NCBI GenBank assembly: GCA_905221605.1
Contig: CAJNDS010001935.1
Coordinates: 559,985-623,984 of the forward strand
DNA length: 64,000 nucleotides
Direction of reading: 5' to 3'
Origin: Symbiodinium natans
Taxonomy: Eukaryota; Sar; Dinophyceae; Suessiales; Symbiodiniaceae
Shown: in pieces, positions 10,071 through 20,559 of the stretch
How the letters are laid out: each line of letters opens with the position of its first letter
Position numbering within the stretch: position 1 is the stretch's first letter
Notes under the pieces: model-generated
The model's database searches: none
Told to the model about the DNA's origin: nothing
Seen by the model: the letters and a program-made list of their open reading frames with translations, nothing else
Made by a program: the position numbers and the translations under genes

Positions 10071-11140
10071 ACCAACCATGACGGCCTTGGGCACCCTGGT
10101 CGCTTTGAGCTTTGGCTGCCTCCGCACCCTCTTCCGCACAGAGGTTGCCTTAAATTGGGGCACCACTGCAGCTGCAGGTCTGTGCTGTCCAATGCCAATG
10201 CCATCCACGGTCGCTCGCTCTCGACTACACCGGCTCCATTTCTTGCCGAGTTTCCGGAGCGACTCCTGACCCACACTTCATACACGGCTCTGCTGAAATG
10301 GCTACGATGGATACTCGAACATGCTGCAACGCCCGCCTCCATCCTCTGGTGCAGCACTCATGGCAACCCTAAAATTCGATGGTCCGCCCGAAGAAGGCAT
10401 CAGCCTGGGTTGCACAAGAGATGGCTCTGCCGCATGGCTGCCACGAGCCAAAACCACGCCTGTTGAAAAGGTCAGCCCTTGCATTATGACAATCCGGTCG
10501 TGTTTTTTTGCTTGCCACAGCTGCCGCAATAGCTGCCGCAATGGCTGCCACAGTGGCTTGTTCTGCAGCCGGGTCGCCCAACAAATGCAAATTGCCATAA
10601 TCCAGCCGCTGCAAAGGCAAACACAGCTGCCACGAGTAACCGCATGGGCCGAACTGGAATGCACAAGTAGTGCGGAACGAACTGAAGCAAGGACCCACAA
10701 CGCAACAACAATGAATGAAACACTGCATTGTCTATGGGGTGTGCCTGCAACGTGATTGGCTGGGGGCAACACATGATCTTTTGCGAAATTGCAGGCGTCG
10801 GGACGGCATGACAAGGAAAGCACTGAGCGTAGTCATCCAGGTATTCAATCTTCATCTTCAATGCAAAACAAGCTGACATCTGACAGCAATTGACAGCACA
10901 TAAATGTCGCGCCTCTTCGCCACACTGCATGAAGCATTTGTCGGCGCATCTTACACGGTCCAATTCAGCCGGAGCCCCTGCTCCGCATTGACCCTGCACC
11001 AGCTTGGATAGTGGAGTGGCATGTCATTTAAAAGAACGATCGCAAAACGGGTTTGTCGCGAGCAAAACAATCTTCAAATAGTTAAAAAAACCCTTGTGGC
11101 AGAAGAACCCCTACTGGCCTGATGTGCCCGCATCCACACC
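10071..11140. other. No supported gene
   Basis: Several long antiparallel frames (for example 10,302-10,823 minus and 10,321-10,755 plus) overlap each other with no clear winner. A small tandem of CTGCCGCAATAG-like units lies at 10,519-10,555. Confidence 0.3.
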
Positions 11141-11144
11141 TACA

Positions 11145-11330
11145 TCATAAAAAAAAAATAGATGCGTCCGCGAGCTCCAAAACGCGGTCCAGCGGTGGCT
11201 CTTGCGTCGCCGCCCTCGTCGCTGCCCGCCCTGCTGCCGACAGCGCCATTGCTCGCTGCACCGCGACGGACAGGCGCGTCCACCACCGGCGAGCCCACGC
11301 CGCTGCCGCCGCGTTGCGCAATGCCGGGGG
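11145..11330 (-). pseudogene. LINE-type retroelement, C-terminal fragment
   Basis: The minus frame contains WARRWWTRLSVAVQRAM and LDRVLELADA. The same pattern, WVRRWWSVLSVALQRAV ending in DVLDLA, recurs at 14,109-14,310, which shows directly that a repeated protein segment is present. I associate it with the region downstream of reverse transcriptase in dinoflagellate LINE-like elements; that link is from memory. Very GC-rich. Confidence 0.5.
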
Positions 11331-11429
11331 GCCCGCAGTCTGCGTAGCCGCACGAGGTCTCGTACCAGGTTCAGGGCGCCCGCGCTCCAGTGGCTCCGAG
11401 GACCACGAGGCGTTGCGGACCGGCCTGTT

Positions 11430-11720
11430 CGCTCCCGCCTGACCGTGCTCGCTCTCGAGGTCGGAGGCCGCTGGAGTGCCGAGGCTGCAGGGTTCGTCCG
11501 CCAGCTCGCCCGCTGCAGGGAGCGCGCCGCGCCTGCAACCGCCAGGCGCGCAGCCACCTCCGCAGACGTGTTCCGCTGGTCTGCCCTCATCTCGTTTGCA
11601 GCCACGCGCGCCTTTTGATCCTTTTGTGCCAGCCCCTTCGCACTCCCTGTTGCGACCACTGGCAATGTCGATGGAGACGTCCCACTCCTCAGCGATGTCC
11701 TGGCAGACTGCTCGGCCCTC
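11430..11720 (+). pseudogene. LINE-type retroelement fragment, inverted relative to neighbours
   Basis: The plus frame reads LTVLALEVGGRWSAEAAGFV, then RQLARC and RWSALISFAATRAF; after a frameshift it continues VDGDVPLLSDVLADC. Compare EVGGRLGDEAVGFLHGLAKA at 13.4-13.6 kb (minus). The neighbours on both sides are minus, so this piece is inverted or belongs to another copy. Confidence 0.5.
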
Positions 11721-11880
11721 CTCCCCTTGCCAGCCGCGTGCCGTGACAGGGCCACGCCCACAGCAATTAGCTCCCTGCCCACCGCCGCCTGGTGTGACTG
11801 CACCCTGTGTCACCCAGAGTAAGTTGAGATCGACCGCTTTGGACTTGGGAAAAAGGTGCGTGGAGAAAAAAACCGGTCCG

Positions 11881-12300
11881 TCAACCGCCTCCCCCTGCGC
11901 CTAGCGCCGCGAAGTGGGCGGGAAATGGCCCGTGAACCGCAAGCAGGCCACCTACCCAGAGTTGCAGCTGATCGGCAGGAGTCCGCTCCTTGGCCTGGCG
12001 AGCCAAGCGCAACGCGGCACCAGTGGTGCAGCCGCGCGCGCGACTGGGGGCAACGGTGGCCGTCAGTGGGGGGACAAGGGTGGTGTCAACAGCCAATTGA
12101 ACACCCCCCCAGAGCGGGAGTCCGTTGGCGATGACCTCGATGCGACGCTCATCTTGGCGCTCAGTGACAACATTGAGATCACGCACACAAACATTGGTTG
12201 CGACCGTGGCCCCAGCTTCACGACAAACACGAGCTGCTGCACGCTCGAGCGGGCCCACACGGGCACAAAGGACGCCAGAGCGGGGGCACGCCGCAATGTG
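11881..12300 (-). pseudogene. LINE-type retroelement fragment with AVDTTLV motif
   Basis: Contains LERAAARVCREAGATVATN, then RRIEVIANGLPLWGGVQLAV followed by DTTLVPPLTA. The GxPLxGGxQLAVxTTxV pattern recurs at 15.2-15.4 kb and, shortened, at 13.0 kb. This is the segment I place between reverse transcriptase and the C-terminal domain. Frame breaks show it is not functional. Confidence 0.55.
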
Positions 12301-12345
12301 GTTCGACGTCGTCGCTGAGAGCAGGGCGAGAGCGGTCCTCGCAGC

Positions 12346-12690
12346 TCAAGAGTCTGGAGCTGGCACCACGCAATCTTGTTCTCGCCAACATGCCCAGCCT
12401 ATCCTCACGCAGAAGCTCCTGCGCCCCCAGCTTGAGGAATTCAAAGCGAAAACATGCGGCGGTCCTAGCCTTGCAGCCGCACGGTCTTCATCATCAAACC
12501 ATAGGAAGCTCTGACCGCCCCGCCTGGCGGTGAAGGCATGATTGGATTCGCGTAGGGGACCGGCGACGCCAGTCTGACAGTCAACGGGATAGCGGCCGCA
12601 TGGCTGCACCAGCAGCTCTCTCAGCGTTTGCAGTGAGCTCACCAGCGTCATGTCGACCGCGGGACGTGTCCTTTCTTTCTCTCGCAACTT
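12346..12690 (-). pseudogene. Upstream segment of the same retroelement
   Basis: Reads GPLRESNHAFTARRGGQSF, then LWFDDEDRAA. It lies directly 5' (minus strand) of the AVDTTLV segment at 11,881-12,300, so 12,690-11,881 is probably one decayed copy in order. The 5' end also carries a partial VDMTLVSS motif, which points to a join between two copies. Confidence 0.4.
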
Positions 12691-12724
12691 TTTCTACCCG
12701 CAAGAAGTGCCGGGGTTCTGCCTC

Positions 12725-13045
12725 TCAGCGCAGCCGGCTGTCTGGGGTGGGCTCCACCCTGCGTGCGTCCGCCAGCACATCCCCCCACGGCCGCGGGTCA
12801 CCCTCACCACGCTCCGCCCCCGCCAGCGGCAACTCGAGCAGCGACATGGCATGCGACATGACAAGCGCGAGCTGGGCCGCCACTGCCAGCATGCCAGTCC
12901 ATCTGTGGATGCTGGCCCGGCGTGCAGCAGGCCTCAGACGGGCGGGTGATGTCGGGATATGTCGGGTGCCTCGCGTACCTTGGTGTGTCCTCGGGCGCGC
13001 TGTGCCGTCCCGCGATACCGGACTTACAAGAGTCGTGTCAACGGG
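12725..13045 (-). pseudogene. LINE-type retroelement fragment, internally deleted
   Basis: VDTTLVSPVSRDGTARPR is followed closely by RWTGMLAVAAQLAL and LLELPLAGA, ending at a stop after DSRLR. The EVGGRF segment expected between these blocks is missing, so the copy has an internal deletion. Confidence 0.5.
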
Positions 13046-13248
13046 AGCGGCCCGTTCCAGAGGCGTGCCACGTGGACTCTCGCACCAGGCCAGGGGGCTC
13101 CTGCCCAGCCGAATTCCAACCCCGCGTTTTTTTATCTTTTTTTTCCCCCGGACTTTTGCGCCAGCATGCTGGTTCATCCGGAGTCTGCTACCCCAGGCCG
13201 AGGAAGCAGCCACGAGAGCTCACGGCGCCGGCAGGCGGCTCGGCGGCA

Positions 13249-13356
13249 CGTTCTCTGCGCTGGACCGGCCTGATCGCCGTCGCCGCGCAGCGAGCCTTGG
13301 CCTGCTCCCTGCTCATCTTGCTCGAGCTCCCGATGGCGGGAGCTCACGAGTGTAGC
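13249..13356 (+). pseudogene. LINE-type retroelement C-terminal fragment, plus strand
   Basis: Reads SLRWTGLIAVAAQRALACS then LLILLELPMAGAHECS. It matches the RWTGMLAVAAQLAL...LLELPLAGA piece at 12.7-13.0 kb but lies on the opposite strand, immediately next to a minus-strand piece at 13,370. A local inversion separates it from the rest. Confidence 0.5.
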
Positions 13357-13369
13357 TGAGCCGCCGTTG

Positions 13370-13735
13370 GGCGACCTCCTGGCGGACGCGACGGGCGGTG
13401 GAAGCGCAGCTTTGGCCTTCGCCAGTCCATGGAGGAATCCGACGGCCTCGTCGCCGAGCCTGCCGCCCACCTCCAGCCCGATGACGCGTTTTGCCCAAAT
13501 GGAAGGCCGCGTTCGCATGCGTTTTGAGCGAGCTGCCCAGCAGGTCCAAGTTGGTACTGTGCGGTTTGGCGTGGATACCACATATGGGTCTCCCGAGGCG
13601 CAAAGAGTTCCTCACCCGGTTGCAACTGGGAGTGCCCCGCCTTGCACACCGACAGAGGCATTAGCGGGTCACCTTGCTCAAGGCCTTCCGCCTGGATGAC
13701 GTCATGCCCCCCGGCCAGTCGCATCGTAGAACAAG
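13370..13735 (-). pseudogene. Reverse transcriptase remnant fused to the downstream domain
   Basis: The minus frame near 13,700 reads QAEGLEQGDPLMPL; QGDPLxPL is a conserved LINE reverse-transcriptase motif. Further on, PYVVSTP sits where the catalytic FxDD motif and its following strand should be, but the Asp pair is not intact. HANAAFHLGKT follows in another frame, then EVGGRLGDEAVGFLHGLAKA. At least two frameshifts and a deletion between the RT and the downstream domain make it a pseudogene. Confidence 0.6.
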
Positions 13736-14108
13736 TAAGTGCTCTGAAGCCCTTAAATGGAATGAGCACTCACAGCCCCCCGTCAGTGGTGCGCCACTGC
13801 AAGGCTGACCGATCAGAGAGGGACGTTGCCTCCTGCTACGGAAACCAACAGGCTTGCAGGAAGGCCGACGGCGTCTGCGTTTAGCCACTCTCAGGCCACC
13901 ACCGTATCCGTAAAACTCATGGCAGTGCTGACATGTGCTGATGATGCGGAGCTTGAATGAGCTTCATTGTTTTACTTCCCTTGCCGTGCACCTGTTCTGT
14001 GATGCGCCTCCAATAACCCCTGGCCCCTGGCCTGTTTTTTTTTTTTCCGCGTCCGCCGAAAGCGTCCCGAGTCCCAACGACGTCAGCTACCTAGACTCCT
14101 ACGGAGTG

Positions 14109-14310
14109 CTAGCAAAGCGGCAGCCGACTGGGGGCGCTCGCACTCGCCAGGTCGAGCACGTCGCTCAACGGGAGCGTGTCTGGCGCGCCAAGCAGCGGCG
14201 GCGGCATGGTCCAAACGCCAAGCGCGGAGGTGGCGACTGCTCGCTGCAGGGCAACCGACAACACACTCCACCAGCGGCGCACCCAGCCCTGGGCGGCTGA
14301 GGCGCGCAAG
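14109..14310 (-). pseudogene. LINE-type retroelement C-terminus with its stop
   Basis: Reads GWVRRWWSVLSVALQRAV, then LPLSDVLDLASASAP and ends SRLPLC. Of the C-terminal copies in this cluster, it keeps the longest uninterrupted frame to a stop. Upstream sequence to 14,666 stays open but loses recognisable order. Confidence 0.55.
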
Positions 14311-15179
14311 GGTGGGGGGGAACTGTTGGCACTCGTCGCTCCATCGGCCCCCCAGCAGCGAGGACAACCAGCCGCTGAGGCCCCCCTCGCGTCAGCTCCG
14401 GGTACCGTGCCACCTTGCGCCTGCGCGCCGTAACAAGCGCGACTGGACGTGGCTACAAGCGAAACGCGAGCAGCAGTTCTGGGCACGTGTGCCAGCACCA
14501 CGGCCCGCTCGGCCCACCTCTGGCCGAGCTTGTCGGTCGGGGCCTGTGGTTCACAGCGTGTCCGCCGCGGCCGCTGCAGCGGCGGCATCCACCAGCAGTT
14601 CGTCCCAGCGGCGGTCCGCGAGCAGACGTGCCCGTCCCGAGAGCTCTTCCGGCGGGACCTGACCACGGTGGCGATTCAGGAGCATGCGCGTCGCGAGTAG
14701 AAATAAACTTTTTTTTTGGGGACCTCTTCCAGCCCGCCGCTCGCATGAAGTCGTCCTGTGTGTGTACGAGCTGGGGCTAACGGCTTCGCCCACTTAAACG
14801 GAGGAGCCAGGCACACTGCAAATCTGGCAGCTGTGGCAGGTGGTCCAGCAAGGCCTGCTTTATTTCCACGCGGCGTCCCAGGTACGTGTCTCGCCCCATA
14901 CAGCGTTGCACACGCGTAGTGCCCACGTCGGATGCAATGCTCCTGGACCTTGGAGGTGATGACGTACCAGCGACGAAGTCTAGGCGGCGGTGATTGGCAG
15001 GATCGACGCCAGGGGAAGGCATCCACGCGAAACCACTGTTGAGGGACGATTTGGCCGTCAGGTCCGACGCGATGCGCACCTGCGTGTTCGAGGGGCGCAC
15101 CCGCGCACGGGCTGGCGGCCTCACTTGCAGAGCCCACTTGCGGGAGCGTCACGTGGAGCAGCAGAGAGAGAGCACACGA

Positions 15180-15383
15180 CCTGCCGCGACGACGGCGCCA
15201 GGCGCGGAGGCAGCACAGCGCGAAATGGCGCACCTCGGCTCCCCAAGCGATGCGGAGTGCGGGGCCAACGCAATGCCCAGCGTGCCTTTTCGATGCGCCT
15301 GCAGCAGTCAGGGCCGACACATGTGTCGTTTGAACAGCAAGCTGCGTGCCACCACAGAGCGGCATGCCGAGTGCCATCAACAC
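15180..15383 (-). pseudogene. LINE-type retroelement fragment with AVQTTHV motif
   Basis: ALGMPLCGGTQLAVQTTHVS then ALTAAGA corresponds to GLPLWGGVQLAVDTTLVPPL at 12.1 kb. It would precede the C-terminal piece at 14,109-14,310 in one decayed copy about 1.2 kb long. Confidence 0.5.
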
Positions 15384-15399
15384 TGAAAAAAATCAACGC

Positions 15400-16077
15400 T
15401 TGTCACCACTATTCACCACTGTGCGTCGCTAATCTGGGCGGGTGCTTCACGCGCATTGGCATTCGGACGTGCATACGTGCAATGCATCCGGAGATCTCTT
15501 CAAGATGGATTGGATTGAATCGGCAGGCGTCGTTTCACGCACCGCTCACCCCACACTACATAAAAGGGTAGGGCGAGAGGGCGCGAAAATCCACGGATTG
15601 GTGCGACAGTTAGCACGTGTCACATCTGGACCTCCGATCCACTCACAATTATGGGGAGTGCGGCAGTCTCCCAGAATATTATCGATCACACATGGGCCGT
15701 GGAGCACTCGATTCGGCCCGATCATACCCCCAACGACTTTGTAGGCGCTGCCCCTAGACGCCCTTATGCCAACGCCCACACTGGTCTTTTGCCCTGCCGC
15801 ATATGCTCCTATCGAGGTATTGTCAACTATCGTCAGAAAACACGGCGGCATCTCAAGAGTAAGCTCCGGATTGGGGTTTCGGTGCTTAACAACGACCTCA
15901 AGTCCCGAAATGTCCTGAACCTAGGTGTTGAGCGTGACCGCGCGCCCTGGCAGCCGCGCTCCCGGAGAACGCAGGGGCCGGACCTGGGGCATGTGGCCGC
16001 GTGGTCGTCGAATGCATGAAGCGTAAGCGACAACGCCAAAATTTCCGGCACTGCGGATTCTGCAAACATATCAGCGG
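15400..16077. other. No supported gene
   Basis: No persuasive coding frame, repeat or hairpin. The base composition is intermediate between the GC-rich retroelement cluster and the flanks. Confidence 0.3.
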
Positions 16078-16554
16078 ATGGAGGTGTCCTATAGTCGCAC
16101 TTTCGTAAAGTCTACTCGGGCGACACCCATGGCCGTGTTGGTACCCAAGCAGCTCGACCCCGAATTTCGCGTGCTCCACGAGGGTTGGCCAAGGACGTCA
16201 ATGATATGGTACGGACAGTACTATGCTAGCCCGCAGGAGGTGAACATCGTTCCACTATCGTTCCTCACGAGGCTGGCCACGGTGCAGGGTGTCAAACATG
16301 CCACGTGCCGGACGACGAGTTTCTCGCCACTGAGGGCTACTTCGGCTGCAAACAGTCAAAACGAATTCAACCGAGAGCTCGGCTGCAAGCACAATCGTGC
16401 GCGAGACGTGCTACACGTTGACCGTAGGGCCGCTAGTTCGCACTGGGCGATCCAATTCACACTTTATCCGAAGGTAGCGTTGAGGATGACATCCCAAGAA
16501 TCGGTGTGTCCAAGATGTCAGACGCCAGCACACGCGTACCGCATTTGGGTGTGA
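16078..16554 (+). CDS. Unassigned open frame of 158 codons
   Basis: Starts MEVSYSRTFVKSTRATPMAV, contains SMIWYGQYYASPQEVNIVPL and ends CPRCQTPAHAYRIWV. The length is above chance for this composition, but codon use does not stand out and no family is recognised. It could be an exon or a spurious frame. Confidence 0.25.
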   Translation: MEVSYSRTFVKSTRATPMAVLVPKQLDPEFRVLHEGWPRTSMIWYGQYYASPQEVNIVPLSFLTRLATVQGVKHATCRTTSFSPLRATSAANSQNEFNRELGCKHNRARDVLHVDRRAASSHWAIQFTLYPKVALRMTSQESVCPRCQTPAHAYRIWV

Positions 16555-17352
16555 CCCTAAACGAAAGTGGGAGCGACCACCCGATGCCGCCACGTGTGCA
16601 ATTGTGAGCACTGATCGCCGCCGACGCTCACGATTCGCCACGTTCTTTCAATCCAAAGCGTGCAGGTTGCCTGGGCCATGAACCAGCAACGTCCGCATGC
16701 ACCTCAACCTCGTCGACCACCCAGCCGATCGATGAATTAAAGTTTGTTCTGCTCTTGGGCAATAGACTCCACCTTCCTCGTCCCCTTGGGCCATTTGTGT
16801 CAAAAAATGTCAGCCATGGTAGTTTGAATTGCAGCTATGAATCTGCCGGGCCACTGTGGCCTGGGCGGAACAACTGTCACGTTGTGAAAGAACGAGATAA
16901 AGAGATTTCACCTTCCGCCCGCGCCGCGACACGTACAGCAACGGCTACAGATGCCGTTTTTCAGCTCCGTCCAGTGGTCCCATCGCTCCGGCTTTGCTTC
17001 TGTCAACGGTCTAGATGTAGAAAAAATTGTGAGAAGCTGCTTCGCCGTGCTGTCCTTATCCCGATGAACGGCCGTCTCCACTGCGGATGCACGAAAGGTT
17101 CCAAGTATGCACCTCGCGCTTTGCTATAATTAAGCGGTTGCAAGTGACTGAGCGCTTGGAAACTACTGCTTGATTTGCGACTTGCAGAATATATCTTGCC
17201 GTTTGCCAGCCCTTTTGCTTCGAATGCGGACGCACATGTTGGCAACAAAGGCGCAGCCACTATGTGAGCTCTTTCGGGCGGCGGCAAAGGTCGCTAGAGC
17301 AGCGACAAGAATTCCACTTCCACCGTGAGATCTTGTGTGACCCCATCACATC

Positions 17353-17865
17353 TCACCACACTTGGGATGCAAGTGAGTTGGGACACAACGTGACAAAGAA
17401 AAAGCTGGCGCCTGTCCACATGACAGATGGCCGAGAGCGGTCCCATGACCAGAAATCGCAAAGTACTCGAAAAAAAAAACGCATTTCGCAACTCCAATGG
17501 CGCAATCTCGCGAAATGGAGATGCGCTGCCGCTTGCTTCTGTTGTGATGGTCTGGTGATCGGCGTATCGGCAGAAAAATTCCAAACGTCAAGGCGACGGA
17601 TCCACCACACGGGACATTTCGTCAGGCATGTGACTTGTTGAACGTAGTGATGAAGAGAACGCAGCCTCGCAACAACGGCAGCCGCATCTGCCAAGAGTTG
17701 GTTCTTCTCCTCATACCTAAGCACAAATGCACTGCGCAAAACAAAGCCAACCAATGCCACAAACCGGAATATTGAGTGCGGCCACAGCTCGAAAGCTCCC
17801 GTCTCAACATCCACATTTGAAGAAGCAAAATTACACCCACCTGGGTCTTGGCCAATAAAACGCAA
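17353..17865 (-). CDS. Unassigned open frame of 170 codons
   Basis: Contains IFRFVALVGFVLRSAFVLRY followed by EEKNQLLADAAAVVARLRSL, that is a hydrophobic helix then a helical segment. The first half is protein-like; the second half (RFFFRVLCDFWSWDRS) is less so and may be intron. No homologue recognised. Confidence 0.3.
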   Translation of the reverse strand: MRFIGQDPGGCNFASSNVDVETGAFELWPHSIFRFVALVGFVLRSAFVLRYEEKNQLLADAAAVVARLRSLHHYVQQVTCLTKCPVWWIRRLDVWNFSADTPITRPSQQKQAAAHLHFARLRHWSCEMRFFFRVLCDFWSWDRSRPSVMWTGASFFFVTLCPNSLASQVW

Positions 17866-18526
17866 TCAAATGAGATATCGTCTGACGGCCGTGAAAAGAA
17901 ACCGCAGCTGACTGGGAGCAAACCATGAATATATCGAACATCAGTGAGTCGCGCACGCCCGAACGTTCAAGTCGGCCGTCAACCCAACATTCCCACGGCA
18001 AGATAATCGTGACACGGGCCCAGGCGACAGCGCTGAGAACGCCGATGTGCCAAAATCGAGGTTGTGGCAGGCATGCCTGCGCGACACGACCGCCATAAAG
18101 CTTGAAATTTGCAGACATGGCTGTGTGTTTCAACCCCCTCTTGTGCCCATCATGTTGTTGGCCGTCCAGAACTAAACCCCGGCAAACCTTCACGTCCGAA
18201 TGGTCGGCTCTGGGAGTTGCGCCTGAACATGCGAATCAAGCCAGCTGCTGGTCAACCCTGCTCGCAACCTTTATAAGCCTCTGCTTTTTGCATCCGCAAC
18301 ACGCCGCCCCATGGAACCAAGCTACTTGCAGCTACTTGGCTAAGTCGAAAAAGTGAATCAATGAGCTGCCATCTTTTCGCTGAATTAATTGCATTCTGGT
18401 TTTAAAAACATCTCGCGAAGTGCTGGGCATGTGGTTTAGCACGGCATTCGATCCAACTGCAACGGTGACAGGCAACACTTCCATGCAAGATCCTGTCCGC
18501 TCGCGCAAAAACTACAGACCACATTC

Positions 18527-18946
18527 ATGATGAAAATTGGCGCCAACAAGAACAAACTGCTCAAAAAATGTTTTGGCAAGTTTCACGGGCTGGCAAGCCA
18601 CTTGGATAAATTTATCAATGCATCGACATCGCCTCTTAAACCAGATTGTTTCACACTCCCCGACCTTCCCGAAACCAATCAGAAGTCACGGGTCAAAGGC
18701 GAGAAGCTTCTCAAAACTGTCGGCGTGCGGGAATTAACTTTAAAAGGTCCCAAACCATGGTTTCATATTGCATGTGCGTGCTACTGCATGTTCATCTGTA
18801 TGTTCATCTGGCTTCGCTGGCACTCACATTGTTCCGCACCCGCACCTTCTCCTGCAAAAACTATCTTGTTCAACCTAGATTCGAAGAATCTATCACTGAA
18901 GCTCGCTGAGGGTCCTGCATGGTTTTCATTTGGCAAACTTGTCTGA
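18527..18946 (+). CDS. Unassigned open frame of 139 codons
   Basis: Begins MMKIGANKNKLLKKCFGKFH and contains a Cys-rich hydrophobic stretch ACACYCMFICMFIWLRW. Lysine-rich. Surrounding DNA gives no splice or repeat evidence. Could be real or chance. Confidence 0.3.
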   Translation: MMKIGANKNKLLKKCFGKFHGLASHLDKFINASTSPLKPDCFTLPDLPETNQKSRVKGEKLLKTVGVRELTLKGPKPWFHIACACYCMFICMFIWLRWHSHCSAPAPSPAKTILFNLDSKNLSLKLAEGPAWFSFGKLV

Positions 18947-18974
18947 CACTTAAAGAAGTCTCGGCGGTTGCAGC

Positions 18975-19280
18975 TTGAGCCACAATGCAGAGATTGCTCC
19001 ACAGCACGCTTTCTCGGACCAGTCAAACTTTGCCACCCGCAGCAAAGCAATGCATGAGGCTGCATTCGCAGATGCAGACTTGATTTTGCACAATGGCCTT
19101 AAGTCAGGCTACGGGACATATGTAGCCGATCGCAAACGTGTCGCGGGCGCTAAAACAGATGAAGAGCATCTTGTGCATGAGAATTACGTGTTCTGTGAAG
19201 TAATCCCAGCCAGCCAAGAAACTTCGGTGGGGTACAAAAACAATTTATGTAGGTCACATGCTTATAACGGATGTAGTTGA
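18975..19280 (+). CDS. Unassigned open frame of 101 codons
   Basis: Contains MHEAAFADADLILHNGLKSG and GTYVADRKRVAGAKTDEEHL, ending SHAYNGCS. The composition is balanced and protein-like for about 60 codons. No family recognised. Same strand as the frame at 18,527. Confidence 0.35.
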   Translation: MSHNAEIAPQHAFSDQSNFATRSKAMHEAAFADADLILHNGLKSGYGTYVADRKRVAGAKTDEEHLVHENYVFCEVIPASQETSVGYKNNLCRSHAYNGCS

Positions 19281-19575
19281 GTTGACGAGAAAGTTTTTAT
19301 CTCCGCCCAGAGGAAACCTTTGCCCGGTCCCAAGGTGGGACTTCGTGCCCTCCGGCAATACATGATTCTTATGGTTGGTTTGAGCAGGAAGCCTTCCTTG
19401 CCCGTGGGGAAGGGGCCTAGCGAGCTCAGCGGCACCCGCGATCCCAGCGCCCCAGCCTGCGCACCCATCATGCAGAGCAACACAGTCTCGGTCTGTGATC
19501 TCATGTGGCGCGCACTTGCAGCGGGACATCACGAACCTCTGCAAGGCAGGAGGATGTAAGAAACCTCTACAAAGC

Positions 19576-19735
19576 GAAGCAAGTGTGGGGTGGGAGCAGG
19601 CGAGGGGCTTGGTGTGGGGCGGGAGGGGCAGGGGCAGGCGAAGCGATGTAAGATTTTACGAAGCAAGTGGGGGGTGGGACAGGCGAGGGGCTTGGTGTGG
19701 GGCGGGAGGGGCAGGGGCAGGCGAGGCTTGGGGTA
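19576..19735. repeat. 84-bp tandem repeat, two copies
   Basis: GAAGCAAGTG at 19,576 and 19,660 begins two units that share GGCGAGGGGCTTGGTGTGGG and GCGGGAGGGGCAGGGGCAGG. Purine-biased, G-rich, no convincing coding role. Confidence 0.75.
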
Positions 19736-20363
19736 AGCGTGCGCAGAGCAAACGCCCTTCGGGATTTCACTGACGCCTCGCCCAAGGGGGTCGGACAACC
19801 GCGAAGGGAGGGACAAACCTCCAAACCCTCACCAATCCCTACGAACACCCCTTTCGACCCCCCGCCCGGGCCCCATAAGGACTGTGGGGCTTGCCTGGTC
19901 GAGGGCCCCAGAGGGCATGACCCCTCCCTTTGTGCTCGTAGGGTTTGTCGAAGGCATCGAAGGCTCTGGAGGTAAAAGTGGATGTACGTGTACAAGTGTG
20001 TTTGCTGCCCGCGCGCAACGGCACAGATGTTCCGCCTGGTCACTCCCCCCATGCCTGCTGCGTAGCTGCTGGCTTGACAGGCGGATGTGCGTCACTAGTC
20101 CGTTCGGATTCAGTTTGAACTTCCGCCACCTCCCCTCCGACCTTCCTCTGTCTTCCTTGCCGCGCAAGGTTCCTCGCTGCTCCCTGCTTCGGCCTCCGGA
20201 CCGATTGTTCCAAAGTGTCCAATCATCCCGGAGTCGGAAGTGAAGGCTGCCGCATCTTGCTCTGGACCCGTAGGCTCCCTGCTGTAGTACACTCTCCATC
20301 AGATGTACTCTCCTTTTTCACACTTTGCTGGTGCTCTGGACCAGCATTCTGTTCACCTTTCTT

Positions 20364-20483
20364 GCCCGGGTGCTTCTGCCCGCAGGTTGTTTCGTTGAAG
20401 CACTGCCAGGGATTCTTCCGCCGCCCGGGTGCTTCTGCCCGCAGGTAGCTCCGCTGAAGCACTGCCAGGGATTCTTCCGCCAG
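20364..20483. repeat. 60-bp tandem repeat, two copies
   Basis: CCCGGGTGCTTCTGCCCGCA occurs at 20,364 and 20,424, each followed by GAAGCACTGCCAGGGATTCT. The period of 60 keeps the frame, so on the minus strand it encodes two similar 20-residue units (KNPWQCF...CGQKHPG). Coding status unproven. Confidence 0.75.
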
Positions 20484-20559
20484 CGTGTAAAAGAAGGTGC
20501 ATGGTTCTTCCTTTTCACATGAGAGACTGAACATTCGTAACGGACTGTGTAGTGCGGGT

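Noticed and set aside
11122-15783. Many 100-200-codon ORFs on both strands of the GC-rich region
   Set aside because: High GC content lowers stop frequency. Only frames sharing repeated retroelement motifs were kept.
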